This document shows, one piece after another, positions 8,659 through 17,546 of a stretch of 64,000 nucleotides of DNA (the first letter of the stretch is position 1; the number at the start of each line of letters is the position of its first letter). Position numbers and translations under genes: made by a program. Under the pieces are notes generated by a model. That model was not told the DNA's origin, did not search any database, and saw only the letters and a list, made by a program, of their open reading frames with translations. The DNA is from Gammaproteobacteria bacterium (GTDB taxonomy: Bacteria; Pseudomonadota; Gammaproteobacteria; Pseudomonadales; Pseudomonadaceae), in the NCBI GenBank assembly GCA_012728315.1, contig JAAYFI010000020.1, forward strand, positions 62,001-126,000, read 5' to 3'.

Positions 8659-10475
8659 TGCTGACTGTATTACGCCACGGTTGTTTATCGCTGTTTGTTT
8701 TAGCTTATAGTTCAGGCATTTTTGCGCAGCCCAAACATGCCATGACGCTGTATGATGAAGCGCCCAAATACGCCAGCAACTTTACTCACTTCGATTACAC
8801 CAATCCAACTGCGCCCAAAGGCGGCACTTTACGCTTGGCAGGACTCAATGGTTTTGACAGCCTTAACCCTTTTATCCCCAAAGGCAATGCGGCAGATCAG
8901 ATCGGCTTGCTCTATGACACGCTAACTTACCATTCGGCCGATGAGCCTTTTACTGAATACGGTTTACTCGCTGAGCGCATTGAAAAAGCTGACGACAATA
9001 GTTTTGTACGTTTTTACTTAAACCCTAAGGCGCGCTTTAACGATGGCCAACCGGTAACAGCAGAGGATGTCGTATTTACCTTTAATGCATTGATCGAAAA
9101 AGGCCACCCACTGTATCGCCACTATTACGCAGATGTTGCCGAGGTCGTGGCAGAAAACCCGCTACAGGTACGCTTTGATTTTAAGCACAACACTAACCGC
9201 GAGCTGCCGCTCATTTTAGGCCAATTGCAAATCCTGCCAAAACACTGGTGGGCTGAGCGTGACTTTAGCAAAACCAGTTTAGAAGCACCGCTGGGCAGTG
9301 GCCCCTATCGTTTAGTGCGCGTAGATGCTGGCCGTAGTTTGCACTATGAGCGGGTTAAAGACTGGTGGGCGCAAGACTTACCTGTGTCGCGTGGCCTATA
9401 TAATTTTGATAAAATCCAGATCGATTACTACCGCGACATGTCAGTGGCCCTAGAAGCCTTTAAAGCGGGTCAGTTTGACTTTAATTTAGAATACTCTGCT
9501 AAAGATTGGGCCACGGGTTACAACTCTCCAGCCCTGCGTAACGGTGAAATCATCAAGAAAGAAATTAAAAACCATAACCCGGTTGGCATGCAGGGATTTA
9601 CCTTTAACTTACGCAAAAAAATGTTCCAAGATCGCCGCGTACGCGAAGCGTTGAGCTTGCTATTTGATTTTGAATGGACGAATAAACAGCTTTTTTATAG
9701 CTCCTATATCCGCACACAAAGTTATTTTGCAAACTCAGAGCTGGCAGCGCGCAGCTTACCTTCAGAAGCTGAATTGGCGATTCTCGAACCCTTACGCGGC
9801 TCGATCCCAGACGAGGTTTTTAGCCAGGTTTACCAAGCCCCCATCAGTGACGGCAGCGGTATTATTCGCGAGCGGCGCCTCGAGGCGTGGCGCTTACTGC
9901 AAGAAGCAGGCTATCGCATTGAAAATGATCGTATGGTCAATGCTCAAGGCGAGCCTTTGGCGTTTGAGTTTATTATTGCACAAGCCAATCTTGAGCGTGT
10001 CTTACTGCCCTTTAAACGCAATCTCGCCGAATTGGGTATTGAAATGACCATTCGCCGTACCGATGTGTCGCAATATATTAACCGGATGCGTTCACGCGAC
10101 TTTGATATGACCTCAAGTATTTGGTCACAATCCAATTCTCCTGGTAATGAACAACGGGATTTCTGGCATTCAAGCAGTGTCGATAATCCGGGCAGCCGTA
10201 ACTTTATTGGTCTAAAAGACCCCGCCATTGACCGTCTGGTGGAAGGACTTATTAATGCGCCCGACCGCACCACTTTAATTAACTATGCGCGCGCACTGGA
10301 CCGCGTATTGCTGTGGGGGCACTATGTGATCCCCAACTACTATATCGATACTTGGCGTACAGCGTACTGGCAACATTTGGCGCAGCCCAAAGTCGCGCCG
10401 TTATATGACTACGGCTTAATGACTTGGTGGGTTAAACCCGACGCAGCCAGTCCTGCTTCTGCGACGGAACACTAA
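8658..10475 (+). CDS. nppA2: Peptide ABC transporter periplasmic binding protein 2 (NppA2/YejA type)
   Basis: 605 residues from ATG 8658, which overlaps the nppA1 stop (TAATG); GGAG lies about 10 nt upstream. The signal peptide [24 protein letters not shown] precedes a mature SBP_bac_5 domain. The sequence parallels nppA1 throughout ([49 protein letters not shown]), so the pair arose by tandem duplication. The two paralogues are nevertheless clearly diverged, suggesting different ligand preferences while sharing one NppBC channel. Confidence 0.92.
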   Translation: MLTVLRHGCLSLFVLAYSSGIFAQPKHAMTLYDEAPKYASNFTHFDYTNPTAPKGGTLRLAGLNGFDSLNPFIPKGNAADQIGLLYDTLTYHSADEPFTEYGLLAERIEKADDNSFVRFYLNPKARFNDGQPVTAEDVVFTFNALIEKGHPLYRHYYADVAEVVAENPLQVRFDFKHNTNRELPLILGQLQILPKHWWAERDFSKTSLEAPLGSGPYRLVRVDAGRSLHYERVKDWWAQDLPVSRGLYNFDKIQIDYYRDMSVALEAFKAGQFDFNLEYSAKDWATGYNSPALRNGEIIKKEIKNHNPVGMQGFTFNLRKKMFQDRRVREALSLLFDFEWTNKQLFYSSYIRTQSYFANSELAARSLPSEAELAILEPLRGSIPDEVFSQVYQAPISDGSGIIRERRLEAWRLLQEAGYRIENDRMVNAQGEPLAFEFIIAQANLERVLLPFKRNLAELGIEMTIRRTDVSQYINRMRSRDFDMTSSIWSQSNSPGNEQRDFWHSSSVDNPGSRNFIGLKDPAIDRLVEGLINAPDRTTLINYARALDRVLLWGHYVIPNYYIDTWRTAYWQHLAQPKVAPLYDYGLMTWWVKPDAASPASATEH

Positions 10476-10477
10476 TT

Positions 10478-11566
10478 ATGCTGGCGTATATTCTCAGACG
10501 TTTGCTGCTGATCATTCCCACATTGCTGGGTATTTTAGTGGTCAACTTTATTATTATTCAGGCCGCACCTGGTGGTCCTGTCGAGCAAATGATTGCCAAA
10601 TTAGAAGGCTTTGATGCTGCGGCAGGTGGCGCAACGGGACGTATCTCCGGTGGCGGCTCAGAAGTTTCCAGTAGCTCGTCCGGCAACTACCGTGGTGCAC
10701 AAGGGTTAGATCCAGAGCTGGTGCTGGAAATCGAAAAGATGTACGGCTTTGATAAGCCTCCGGTTGAACGCTTTTGGATTATGCTAAAAAACTACGCCCA
10801 CTTTGATTTTGGTACTAGTTTTTTCCGCGACGCTAAAGTGACCGATCTCATCATTGAAAAAATGCCGGTTTCCATCTCGCTAGGGCTCTGGAGTACGCTG
10901 CTGATGTACTTGATATCGATACCCCTTGGCATCAGCAAAGCGGTACGCCATGGCAGTTCTTTTGACGTTTGGACCAGTTCAGCCATTATTTTAGGCTACG
11001 CCATTCCAGCGTTCTTATTTGCGATTTTATTGGTGGTGGTATTTGCAGGTGGCAGTTATTTAAGCTGGTTTCCGTTGCGCGGTTTAACGTCGAATAATTT
11101 TGAAGATTTGACCATGCTGGGCAAAATCGCCGACTACTTTTGGCATTTAGCCTTACCTGTAACTGCTTTGGTCATTGGCAACTTTGCTACGCTCACCTTA
11201 CTGACCAAAAACAGCTTTCTCGATGAAATTAATAAACAGTATGTCACTACCGCACGCGCCAAGGGCTTGCCGGAAAACAAAGTGCTGTATGGCCATGTGT
11301 TTCGCAATGCCATGCTGATTATTATTGCCGGCTTTCCGGCCGCCTTTATCGGCATGTTTTTTACCGGCTCACTGCTGATTGAAGTGATTTTCTCTTTAGA
11401 TGGCTTAGGCTTACTCAGTTTTGAGGCTGCGATTAATCGGGACTACCCTGTGGTATTTGGCACTTTGTTTTTATTCACCCTATTGGGCTTGCTGGTTAAA
11501 TTGATTGGCGATATCACCTACACCTTAGTCGATCCGCGTATCGACTTCAGTAGTCGAGGGAACTGA
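10478..11566 (+). CDS. nppB: Peptide ABC transporter permease (NppB/YejB type)
   Basis: 362 residues with the YejB/DppB architecture: an N-terminal membrane anchor ([24 protein letters not shown]), a polar segment with the Gly/Ser-rich stretch [13 protein letters not shown] (about 65-77), and five further membrane segments. The EAA loop around [19 protein letters not shown] (about 254-272) contacts the ATPase. The C-terminus DPRIDFS is typical of YejB. It starts 3 nt after nppA2 ends and stops 1 nt before nppC begins, so it is operonic. Confidence 0.95.
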   Translation: MLAYILRRLLLIIPTLLGILVVNFIIIQAAPGGPVEQMIAKLEGFDAAAGGATGRISGGGSEVSSSSSGNYRGAQGLDPELVLEIEKMYGFDKPPVERFWIMLKNYAHFDFGTSFFRDAKVTDLIIEKMPVSISLGLWSTLLMYLISIPLGISKAVRHGSSFDVWTSSAIILGYAIPAFLFAILLVVVFAGGSYLSWFPLRGLTSNNFEDLTMLGKIADYFWHLALPVTALVIGNFATLTLLTKNSFLDEINKQYVTTARAKGLPENKVLYGHVFRNAMLIIIAGFPAAFIGMFFTGSLLIEVIFSLDGLGLLSFEAAINRDYPVVFGTLFLFTLLGLLVKLIGDITYTLVDPRIDFSSRGN

Positions 11567-11567
11567 G

Positions 11568-12587
11568 ATGGCTCTTTCCCCGATTAATCAAAGACGTTTT
11601 GCCCGTTTTAAAGCGCATAAGCGCGGCTGGTATTCACTGTGGCTGTTTCTTAGCTTATTTATTTTATCGCTGGGCGCTGAGTTGATTGCTAACGATAAGC
11701 CGCTGTTAGTGCAATATGACGGCGCGCTATATTTTCCAGTCTTTAAACGCTATCCAGAAACCACCTTTGGCGGCGAGTTTCCTTTGCAAGCCAATTATAA
11801 AAGCCCCTATATCCAAGAGCTGATTGCAGAAAAGCAAGGCTGGATGCTCTGGCCGGTTATCCCGTTCAGTTATTCCAGCATCAACTACGATCTGCAAGTA
11901 CCTGCACCGGCACCACCCTCTAAGCAAAATTGGCTGGGTACCGATGATCAAGGGCGTGATGTCTTGGCGCGGGTGATTTACGGCTTCCGTATTTCGGTAT
12001 TATTTGCGTTAACCCTAACCCTATGCAGCTCTGTGTTTGGGGTATTTGTTGGCGCCTTACAGGGGTTTTACGGTGGCTGGGTGGACTTAATTGGCCAGCG
12101 CTTTTTAGAGGTTTGGTCAGGGCTGCCGGTTTTGTATTTGCTGATTATTATGGCCAGCTTTATTCAACCCAACTTTTGGTGGTTACTGGGCATTATGCTG
12201 CTGTTTTCCTGGATGAGCCTAGTCGACTTAGTGCGCGCCGAGTTTCTACGAGGCCGCAACCTTGAATATGTGCGCGCCGCACGCGCTTTAGGCATGCAAA
12301 ACAGTGCCATTATGTTCCGGCATATTTTACCCAATGCGATGGTATCAACCATTACCTTTTTGCCGTTTATTTTAACCGGCGCGATTGGCACTTTAACCGC
12401 GCTGGATTTCTTAGGCTTTGGTTTGCCGCCGGGTTCACCCTCACTTGGAGAGTTGGTCGCGCAAGGTAAATCCAACTTACAAGCCCCATGGTTGGGCATC
12501 AGCGCTTTTACGGTCTTGGCCTTGATGCTGAGTTTATTGGTATTTATTGGTGAGGCTGCCCGTGATGCATTCGATCCAAGAAAATAA
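11568..12587 (+). CDS. nppC: Peptide ABC transporter permease (NppC/YejE type)
   Basis: 339 residues. One N-terminal membrane segment (about 20-40) is followed by a long periplasmic insert that is characteristic of YejE, then five membrane segments. The EAA motif EYVRAARALGMQNSAIMFRH lies at about 231-250. The motif NWLGTDDQGRDVLARVIYGFR (split here around about 124-144) is typical of OppC/DppC-type permeases. It overlaps the downstream ATPase gene by 23 nt. With NppB it should form the membrane channel. Confidence 0.95.
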   Translation: MALSPINQRRFARFKAHKRGWYSLWLFLSLFILSLGAELIANDKPLLVQYDGALYFPVFKRYPETTFGGEFPLQANYKSPYIQELIAEKQGWMLWPVIPFSYSSINYDLQVPAPAPPSKQNWLGTDDQGRDVLARVIYGFRISVLFALTLTLCSSVFGVFVGALQGFYGGWVDLIGQRFLEVWSGLPVLYLLIIMASFIQPNFWWLLGIMLLFSWMSLVDLVRAEFLRGRNLEYVRAARALGMQNSAIMFRHILPNAMVSTITFLPFILTGAIGTLTALDFLGFGLPPGSPSLGELVAQGKSNLQAPWLGISAFTVLALMLSLLVFIGEAARDAFDPRK

Positions 12588-14193
12588 AGCAGAACAACTG
12601 CTAAGCATTGACGATTTATCGGTTGAGTTTATCAGCGGTGAAAGCCTCACTCGTGCTGTTAACCACATCAGCTTCAACATCAATAAAGGTGAAACACTGG
12701 CGTTGGTTGGCGAAAGTGGCTCAGGTAAATCCGTCACAGCTCACTCAATCTTGCGCTTACTGCCCTACCCGCTGGCCCGTCATCCCAGCGGTAAAATCAT
12801 ATACCAAGGCCAAGACTTACTCAGCAGCTCAACTGAATATATGCGAAAAATTCGTGGTAATCGCATTGCCATGATTTTCCAAGAGCCAATGAGCTCGCTC
12901 AACCCACTGCACACCATTGAAAAGCAGATCAATGAAATTCTGATCTTGCACAAGGGCATGAACGCCAAACAAGCTTCCGAGCGAACCCTTGAGCTCTTAA
13001 CCTTAGTGGAAATTCCCAATCCAATACAGCGGATGCGTGCTTACCCCCATGAACTCTCTGGCGGTCAACGTCAGCGTGTGATGATTGCCATGGCTTTAGC
13101 CAATGAGCCTGAATTACTGATTGCTGATGAGCCAACCACAGCCTTAGATGTCACCGTACAACTGACGATTCTAGAACTGCTCAAGGACTTACAAAAACGC
13201 TTAGGCATGGCGATTTTATTGATCAGCCATGATTTGAACTTGGTGCGTCGCGTTGCCCATCGTGTCTGCGTGATGCGCAACGGTGAAATTGTTGAGCAAG
13301 CCGCCTGCGCTGAGATTTTTAGTAACCCACAGCACCCTTACACCCAAGAGCTGCTCGGTGCAGAACCCAGTGGTATCCCAGTACCTCATACAGCCAGTGA
13401 CATCCTTTTAGAAACCCAAGACTTACGTATTTGGTTTCCCATAAAAAAAGGCGTACTGCAACGCACAGTGGACTATGTTAAAGCTGTGGACGGTATCAGT
13501 TTTACTTTACAAAAAGGTCAAACGCTGGGGGTGGTTGGAGAAAGCGGCTCGGGGAAATCAACTTTAGGTTTGGCCATTTTGCGTTTAATCAGCAGCAAAG
13601 GTGGAATTTTTTATGCAGGCCAAGCCATTGACGGCCTGTCACAAAAACAGGTGCGCCCTCTGCGTCGAGATATTCAAGTGGTTTTTCAAGACCCATTTGG
13701 TAGCCTGAGCCCAAGAATGAGCGTCTCAGATATCATTGGTGAAGGTTTGCGCATTCATAAGATGGGCAATGCTGAGGAGCAAGAGCAAGCCATCATTGCC
13801 GCTTTGCAAGAAGTGGGGCTTGATCCAGCAACACGACACCGCTATCCCCACGAGTTTTCTGGAGGCCAGCGTCAACGTATTGCCATTGCTCGAGCCTTAG
13901 TGTTGAAGCCTAAGCTGATTGTGTTGGATGAACCAACCTCGGCCTTGGATCGCACGGTACAGCGCCAAGTGGTTGAGTTGTTGCGGCATTTGCAACAGAA
14001 ATACAACTTAACTTATGTATTTATTAGCCATGATTTAGCCGTGGTCAAAGCACTCAGTCATCAATTGATGGTGATGCGACAAGGGCAAGTCATTGAACAA
14101 GGCGCGGCGGAAAGTATTTTTGCCGCACCACAACAAGAGTACACACAGCAGTTGCTCGCAGCGGCATTTATAAATAATACGCAACAGCAGTGA
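12565..14193 (+). CDS. nppD: Dual-domain peptide ABC transporter ATPase (NppD/YejF type)
   Basis: 542 residues from ATG 12565. A TTG at 12547 is also in frame, but GAGG lies 9 nt before 12565 and the protein then begins MHSIQENKAE. It contains two complete ABC ATPase domains: Walker A GESGSGKS at 49-56 and again at 325-332, signatures LSGGQRQR (about 164) and FSGGQRQR, and Walker B LLIADEPT and LIVLDEPT, each followed by a SHD switch. The fused pair is the YejF form. It energises the NppBC channel. It overlaps nppC by 23 nt and ends 32 nt before fabI. Confidence 0.95.
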   Translation: MHSIQENKAEQLLSIDDLSVEFISGESLTRAVNHISFNINKGETLALVGESGSGKSVTAHSILRLLPYPLARHPSGKIIYQGQDLLSSSTEYMRKIRGNRIAMIFQEPMSSLNPLHTIEKQINEILILHKGMNAKQASERTLELLTLVEIPNPIQRMRAYPHELSGGQRQRVMIAMALANEPELLIADEPTTALDVTVQLTILELLKDLQKRLGMAILLISHDLNLVRRVAHRVCVMRNGEIVEQAACAEIFSNPQHPYTQELLGAEPSGIPVPHTASDILLETQDLRIWFPIKKGVLQRTVDYVKAVDGISFTLQKGQTLGVVGESGSGKSTLGLAILRLISSKGGIFYAGQAIDGLSQKQVRPLRRDIQVVFQDPFGSLSPRMSVSDIIGEGLRIHKMGNAEEQEQAIIAALQEVGLDPATRHRYPHEFSGGQRQRIAIARALVLKPKLIVLDEPTSALDRTVQRQVVELLRHLQQKYNLTYVFISHDLAVVKALSHQLMVMRQGQVIEQGAAESIFAAPQQEYTQQLLAAAFINNTQQQ

Positions 14194-14225
14194 GCACGAA
14201 TTTAGACTGAATGAGAGGAAGAACC

Positions 14226-15023
14226 ATGGGTTTTATGACCGGTAAACGCGTTTTAATCGTTGGTGTGGCCAGCAAACTGTCCATTGCTTCAGGTATTGCA
14301 GCGGCGATGCACCGTGAAGGTGCCGAGCTGGCCTTTACCTATCAAAACGAAAAACTAAAAGGTCGCGTTGAAGGCTTTGCTGAAAGCTGGGGCTCATCAG
14401 CAGATCTCTGCTTCCCATGCGATGTTGCTAATGATGAAGATATCAATAATGTGTTTGTTGAGCTGGCTAAAAAGTGGGACGGCTTAGACTGCATCGTGCA
14501 CTCGGTTGGTTTTGCGCCGGGCGATCAACTGGATGGCGACTTTACCGAGGTCACCACCCGCGAGGGCTTTAAAATTGCTCATGACATCAGCGCCTATAGC
14601 TTTATTGCTTTAGCCAAAGCAGGCCGCAGCATGATGCAAGGCCGCAACGGTAGTTTGCTGACGCTGACGTACTTAGGTGCTGAGCGCACTATGCCTAACT
14701 ACAACGTCATGGGTATGGCTAAAGCCAGTCTAGAAGCCGGCGTACGCTATCTGGCGGGCAGCTTAGGCGCAGAAGGGATTCGTGTTAACGCTGTATCGGC
14801 TGGCCCTATCCGCACCTTGGCTGCTTCAGGTATTAAAAGCTTCCGCAAAATGCTGGCAGCGAACGAGAAGCAAACCCCTCTACGTCGTAATGTAACAATT
14901 GAAGAAGTGGGTAATGCGGGCGCGTTTTTATGCTCAGATTTAGCCTCGGGTATCAGCGGTGAGATTATGTATGTTGACGGCGGTTTCAATACCACCGCAA
15001 TGGGTAATCTAGAAGAAGATTAA
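14226..15023 (+). CDS. fabI: Enoyl-[acyl-carrier-protein] reductase (NADH), FabI
   Basis: 265 residues, the P. aeruginosa FabI length, starting at ATG 14226 ([17 protein letters not shown]) with AGAGGA 7 nt upstream. An ATG at 14211 is in frame but lacks a site and homology. It is an SDR fold; active-site Y149, Y159 and K166 lie in LTYLGAE and [12 protein letters not shown], matching Y146/Y156/K163 of E. coli. It reduces trans-2-enoyl-ACP in the last step of each elongation cycle, and this isoform is the classic triclosan target. It follows nppD in the same direction and ends in a strong bidirectional terminator shared with ppiD. Confidence 0.97.
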   Translation: MGFMTGKRVLIVGVASKLSIASGIAAAMHREGAELAFTYQNEKLKGRVEGFAESWGSSADLCFPCDVANDEDINNVFVELAKKWDGLDCIVHSVGFAPGDQLDGDFTEVTTREGFKIAHDISAYSFIALAKAGRSMMQGRNGSLLTLTYLGAERTMPNYNVMGMAKASLEAGVRYLAGSLGAEGIRVNAVSAGPIRTLAASGIKSFRKMLAANEKQTPLRRNVTIEEVGNAGAFLCSDLASGISGEIMYVDGGFNTTAMGNLEED

Positions 15024-15036
15024 GCCCAAGCTGCAA

Positions 15037-15070
15037 TTAAAAAACCCGCTTTTAAAAGCGGGTTTTTTAT
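15037..15070. terminator. Bidirectional terminator between fabI and ppiD
   Basis: A perfect palindrome AACCCGCTTTT / AAAAGCGGGTT (15043-15064) is flanked by A-rich sequence on the left and T6 on the right, so it can terminate fabI on the plus strand and ppiD on the minus strand. Confidence 0.9.
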
Positions 15071-15083
15071 TGGCCACGATCAG

Positions 15084-16952
15084 TTAGTAGCGCTGTACTT
15101 TCGCATCCATTTCTAGCTGTTGCATAAAGGCATTAAAGTCCACTTGCCCTGTACGCGAAGCTAAAATCTGCTGATACTGACTCAGCTCTTCACTGCTTAA
15201 TGGTGTAGCCGCATCATTCACACCTGTTAAGCGCAATAACACATAGTTACCACTGCTTAAGTTTAAGCCTGCAAACTCTGCTGAGCGAGCTTCCGGCTTA
15301 GGCATTTTAAATAACGCCTGCAGCACCTGCGGATCAATGCCGTCTTGATCACGGGTCGCCGCCTCAACAACTTTCCAAACCGTTTCTTGGGCTTGCTCAA
15401 CTGAAGTTTTACCTTCTTTTAAGCTGCTCAATAACGCTTCACCTTTAGCTTTGGCTTGCTCGACTGCACGCTGCGCAATCAATTGTTCGCGAATATCTTG
15501 GCTCAAGTCGGCAAAAGCAATTTGCTCTGGACGCTTATGCTCTTTAACCCGCAGTACTATGCTTGTTTCAGGGTCAAGCTCAATGGCCATGCTATTTGCG
15601 CCCTCTTCCAGTACTTCGGTACTAAAAGCAGCCTCAAGCACTTGACGATTGGCAAACACACCCTCAGCACCATCGCGACCAAAAGGCTCACTGACTTTCA
15701 CTTGTAAATTCAGCTCGCTGGCCGGTTGTTGTAAATCCGCAGACTCGTAAGCTAAACCTTCTAAGTCTTTAACGGCTTCAACAAAGCGCTGCTCAACCTG
15801 CTGTGCTTTTAGGTTTTGCGTCAGCTTTTCTTTTAAGCTGGCAAAGCTTGGAATATCTGCGGGTCTAACATCCAGCAACTTGATCACATGCCAGCCGTAT
15901 CCGCTACGCAACGGTTCCGACACCTGATCGCGCTCTAGTGCATATAGAACCTCCTCGAACTCCGGCTCATATACACCCGGCGCGGCAAAACCCAGATCAC
16001 CACCCTGCTGTGCAGAACCCATATCATCTGACAGTTCTTTGGCTAAAGTGGCAAAATCCTCACCGGCTTTTAGGCGCTCAACAATTTTCTGTGCCTGTAA
16101 GTGAGCTTGCTCGTCAGAAACATCGCCACTGACTTCAATTAAAATGTGCGCCGCTCGACGTTGCTCGGCCAGGTTCGCAATCTCTGCTTGATACAAGTCT
16201 TGAAGGTCTGCTTCATCGACTTCAACTTGATCAAAGAAAGCATTTTTATCGAGCTCAATGTACTCAACAACCACTTGCTCTGGTGTCATAAACTCAGAAG
16301 CGTGCTCATCGTAATAGGCTTTGACATCATCATCGCTGACACTCACCTGAGCTAAATCAGGCTCAAGAGTCAACATCGCAAAATCACGAGTTTGGCGTTC
16401 TAAACGTGCAAAGGCTTGAGCTTCTTGCTCTGTTACAAAAGCACTGCCAGAAATACCCGCACGCAATTGGCCCGTGCGCATTTCTTGCTCAATCATTTGT
16501 CTAAATTGCAGGCGGGTGTAACCCATCTGGCGAATAACTTGGTCGAAACGATCCGCATTAAATTGGCCGTCAACCTGGAACTCAGGTGCCAATAAAATAA
16601 ACTGGTCAATGGATGCGCTTGAGAAAGCAAAGTCAGACTCATCTGCCGCCTGCTCCAACAGCTTGCGAGCAATAAGCCCTTTAAGCGCGGCTTCTGTTAG
16701 CAATCCATCATCAATTAGATTGGTATCAAAATCTTTACCAAACTGCTGAATCAGCTGTCTGCGTTGCAGATTTTTTGCTTCTGCCAAAGCATCGAGGGTG
16801 ATTTCTTCGCCATTCACTTTGGCAGCATTATTACTGTTGCTGGTTGAACTTAAGATCGCTTCAAAACCAGTAAAAGATAACAACACCACAATCAAACCAA
16901 TAATCGTTTTAGAGATCCACCCCGTAGAGTTATCTCGAATATTCTGCAGCAT
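15084..16952 (-). CDS. ppiD: Periplasmic peptidyl-prolyl isomerase/chaperone PpiD
   Basis: 622 residues. It begins MLQNIRDNSTGWISK with a single N-terminal membrane anchor (about 13-33), then a SurA_N-like region containing NAAKVNGEEIT. A parvulin domain covers about 262-360 (RRAAHILIEV...GGDLGFAAPG...SGYGWHVIKLLDVRP), followed by a long C-terminal region. Anchored in the inner membrane, it assists folding of exported proteins near the Sec translocon. It is the last gene of the tig-clpP-clpX-lon-hupB-ppiD block, an arrangement seen in E. coli and Pseudomonas. A 7-3-7 palindrome (16967-16983) lies just upstream of its start. Confidence 0.95.
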   Translation of the reverse strand: MLQNIRDNSTGWISKTIIGLIVVLLSFTGFEAILSSTSNSNNAAKVNGEEITLDALAEAKNLQRRQLIQQFGKDFDTNLIDDGLLTEAALKGLIARKLLEQAADESDFAFSSASIDQFILLAPEFQVDGQFNADRFDQVIRQMGYTRLQFRQMIEQEMRTGQLRAGISGSAFVTEQEAQAFARLERQTRDFAMLTLEPDLAQVSVSDDDVKAYYDEHASEFMTPEQVVVEYIELDKNAFFDQVEVDEADLQDLYQAEIANLAEQRRAAHILIEVSGDVSDEQAHLQAQKIVERLKAGEDFATLAKELSDDMGSAQQGGDLGFAAPGVYEPEFEEVLYALERDQVSEPLRSGYGWHVIKLLDVRPADIPSFASLKEKLTQNLKAQQVEQRFVEAVKDLEGLAYESADLQQPASELNLQVKVSEPFGRDGAEGVFANRQVLEAAFSTEVLEEGANSMAIELDPETSIVLRVKEHKRPEQIAFADLSQDIREQLIAQRAVEQAKAKGEALLSSLKEGKTSVEQAQETVWKVVEAATRDQDGIDPQVLQALFKMPKPEARSAEFAGLNLSSGNYVLLRLTGVNDAATPLSSEELSQYQQILASRTGQVDFNAFMQQLEMDAKVQRY

Positions 16953-17002
16953 GCATCCCCCGATGTAGCTATTGTAAATAGCTGTGCATAATGGGTAGGT
17001 CT

Positions 17003-17036
17003 AACAAAATAAAGGCGCACCAAATGATGCGCCTTT
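17003..17036 (-). terminator. Rho-independent terminator of hupB
   Basis: A 9-bp stem (17011-17019 with 17028-17036, loop CCAAATGA) is followed in the minus-strand transcript by a T-rich stretch (TTTATTTTG). It lies about 100 nt beyond the hupB stop and upstream of ppiD. Confidence 0.8.
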
Positions 17037-17137
17037 GTATTTGATTTATACGCATAAAAGTCTGTGCTTTGCCAGCAGCAGAAACCTCTTAGGACGTACT
17101 AAGCTCATCAGCTTCAAAACACTGAAAGCTAAAGCTT

Positions 17138-17410
17138 TTAGTTAACAGCGTCTTTTAGTGCTTTACCTGCTTTAAAGCCAGGGATTTTCGCTGCAGCGAT
17201 TTCAATAGGGTTACCGGTTTGTGGGTTACGGCCCGTACGCGCTGCACGATCTTTAACTGAGAATGTGCCAAAGCCAACCAATACGACTGAATCTCCTTCT
17301 TGAAGAGCAGCAGTAATGCTTTCGATCACAGCGTCCAGTGCGCGTCCAGCAACTGCTTTAGGAATATCTGCCGAAGCAGCAACTTTATCAATTAACTCTG
17401 ACTTGTTCAC
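17138..17410 (-). CDS. hupB: DNA-binding protein HU-beta
   Basis: 90 residues, the classic HU length. The family signature [21 protein letters not shown] (split at about 46-66) forms the DNA-embracing beta-arm, and the C-terminus [15 protein letters not shown] is typical. It is a nucleoid protein that bends DNA without sequence specificity. The start is GTG at 17410 (protein begins with NKSELIDK), fixed by AAGGGGA 7 nt upstream. A consensus sigma70 promoter lies at 17506-17535 and a terminator at 17003-17036, so it is probably a single-gene transcription unit inside the lon-ppiD block. Confidence 0.97.
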   Translation of the reverse strand: MNKSELIDKVAASADIPKAVAGRALDAVIESITAALQEGDSVVLVGFGTFSVKDRAARTGRNPQTGNPIEIAAAKIPGFKAGKALKDAVN

Positions 17411-17505
17411 TCGTAAGTCCCCTTAGGTTTTTCAAAATAATTATAATTGCAAATTTTGCAAACAAAACATCTATATTATGCAAGCAAATGACACAGACAC
17501 CTAGC

Positions 17506-17535
17506 TTTATAGCAAGGTGTCAAAAAGCATGTCAA
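17506..17535 (-). promoter_or_regulatory. Sigma70-type promoter for hupB
   Basis: On the minus strand -35 TTGACA (17535-17530) is a perfect match, with an 18-nt spacer and -10 TATAAA (17511-17506; 5 of 6). A second TTGACA begins 12 nt downstream (17523-17518), so tandem starts are possible. The GACACCT...AGGTGTC inverted repeat overlaps the -10. Confidence 0.6.
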
Positions 17536-17546
17536 CTACAACTGCA

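Noticed and set aside
12547-12564. TTG start extending NppD by six residues
   Set aside because: ATG 12565 has GAGG at good spacing and gives the usual N-terminus.
17506-17526. GACACCT...AGGTGTC hairpin as a lon terminator
   Set aside because: No T run follows on the minus strand, and the repeat coincides with the strong hupB promoter; more likely incidental or an operator.
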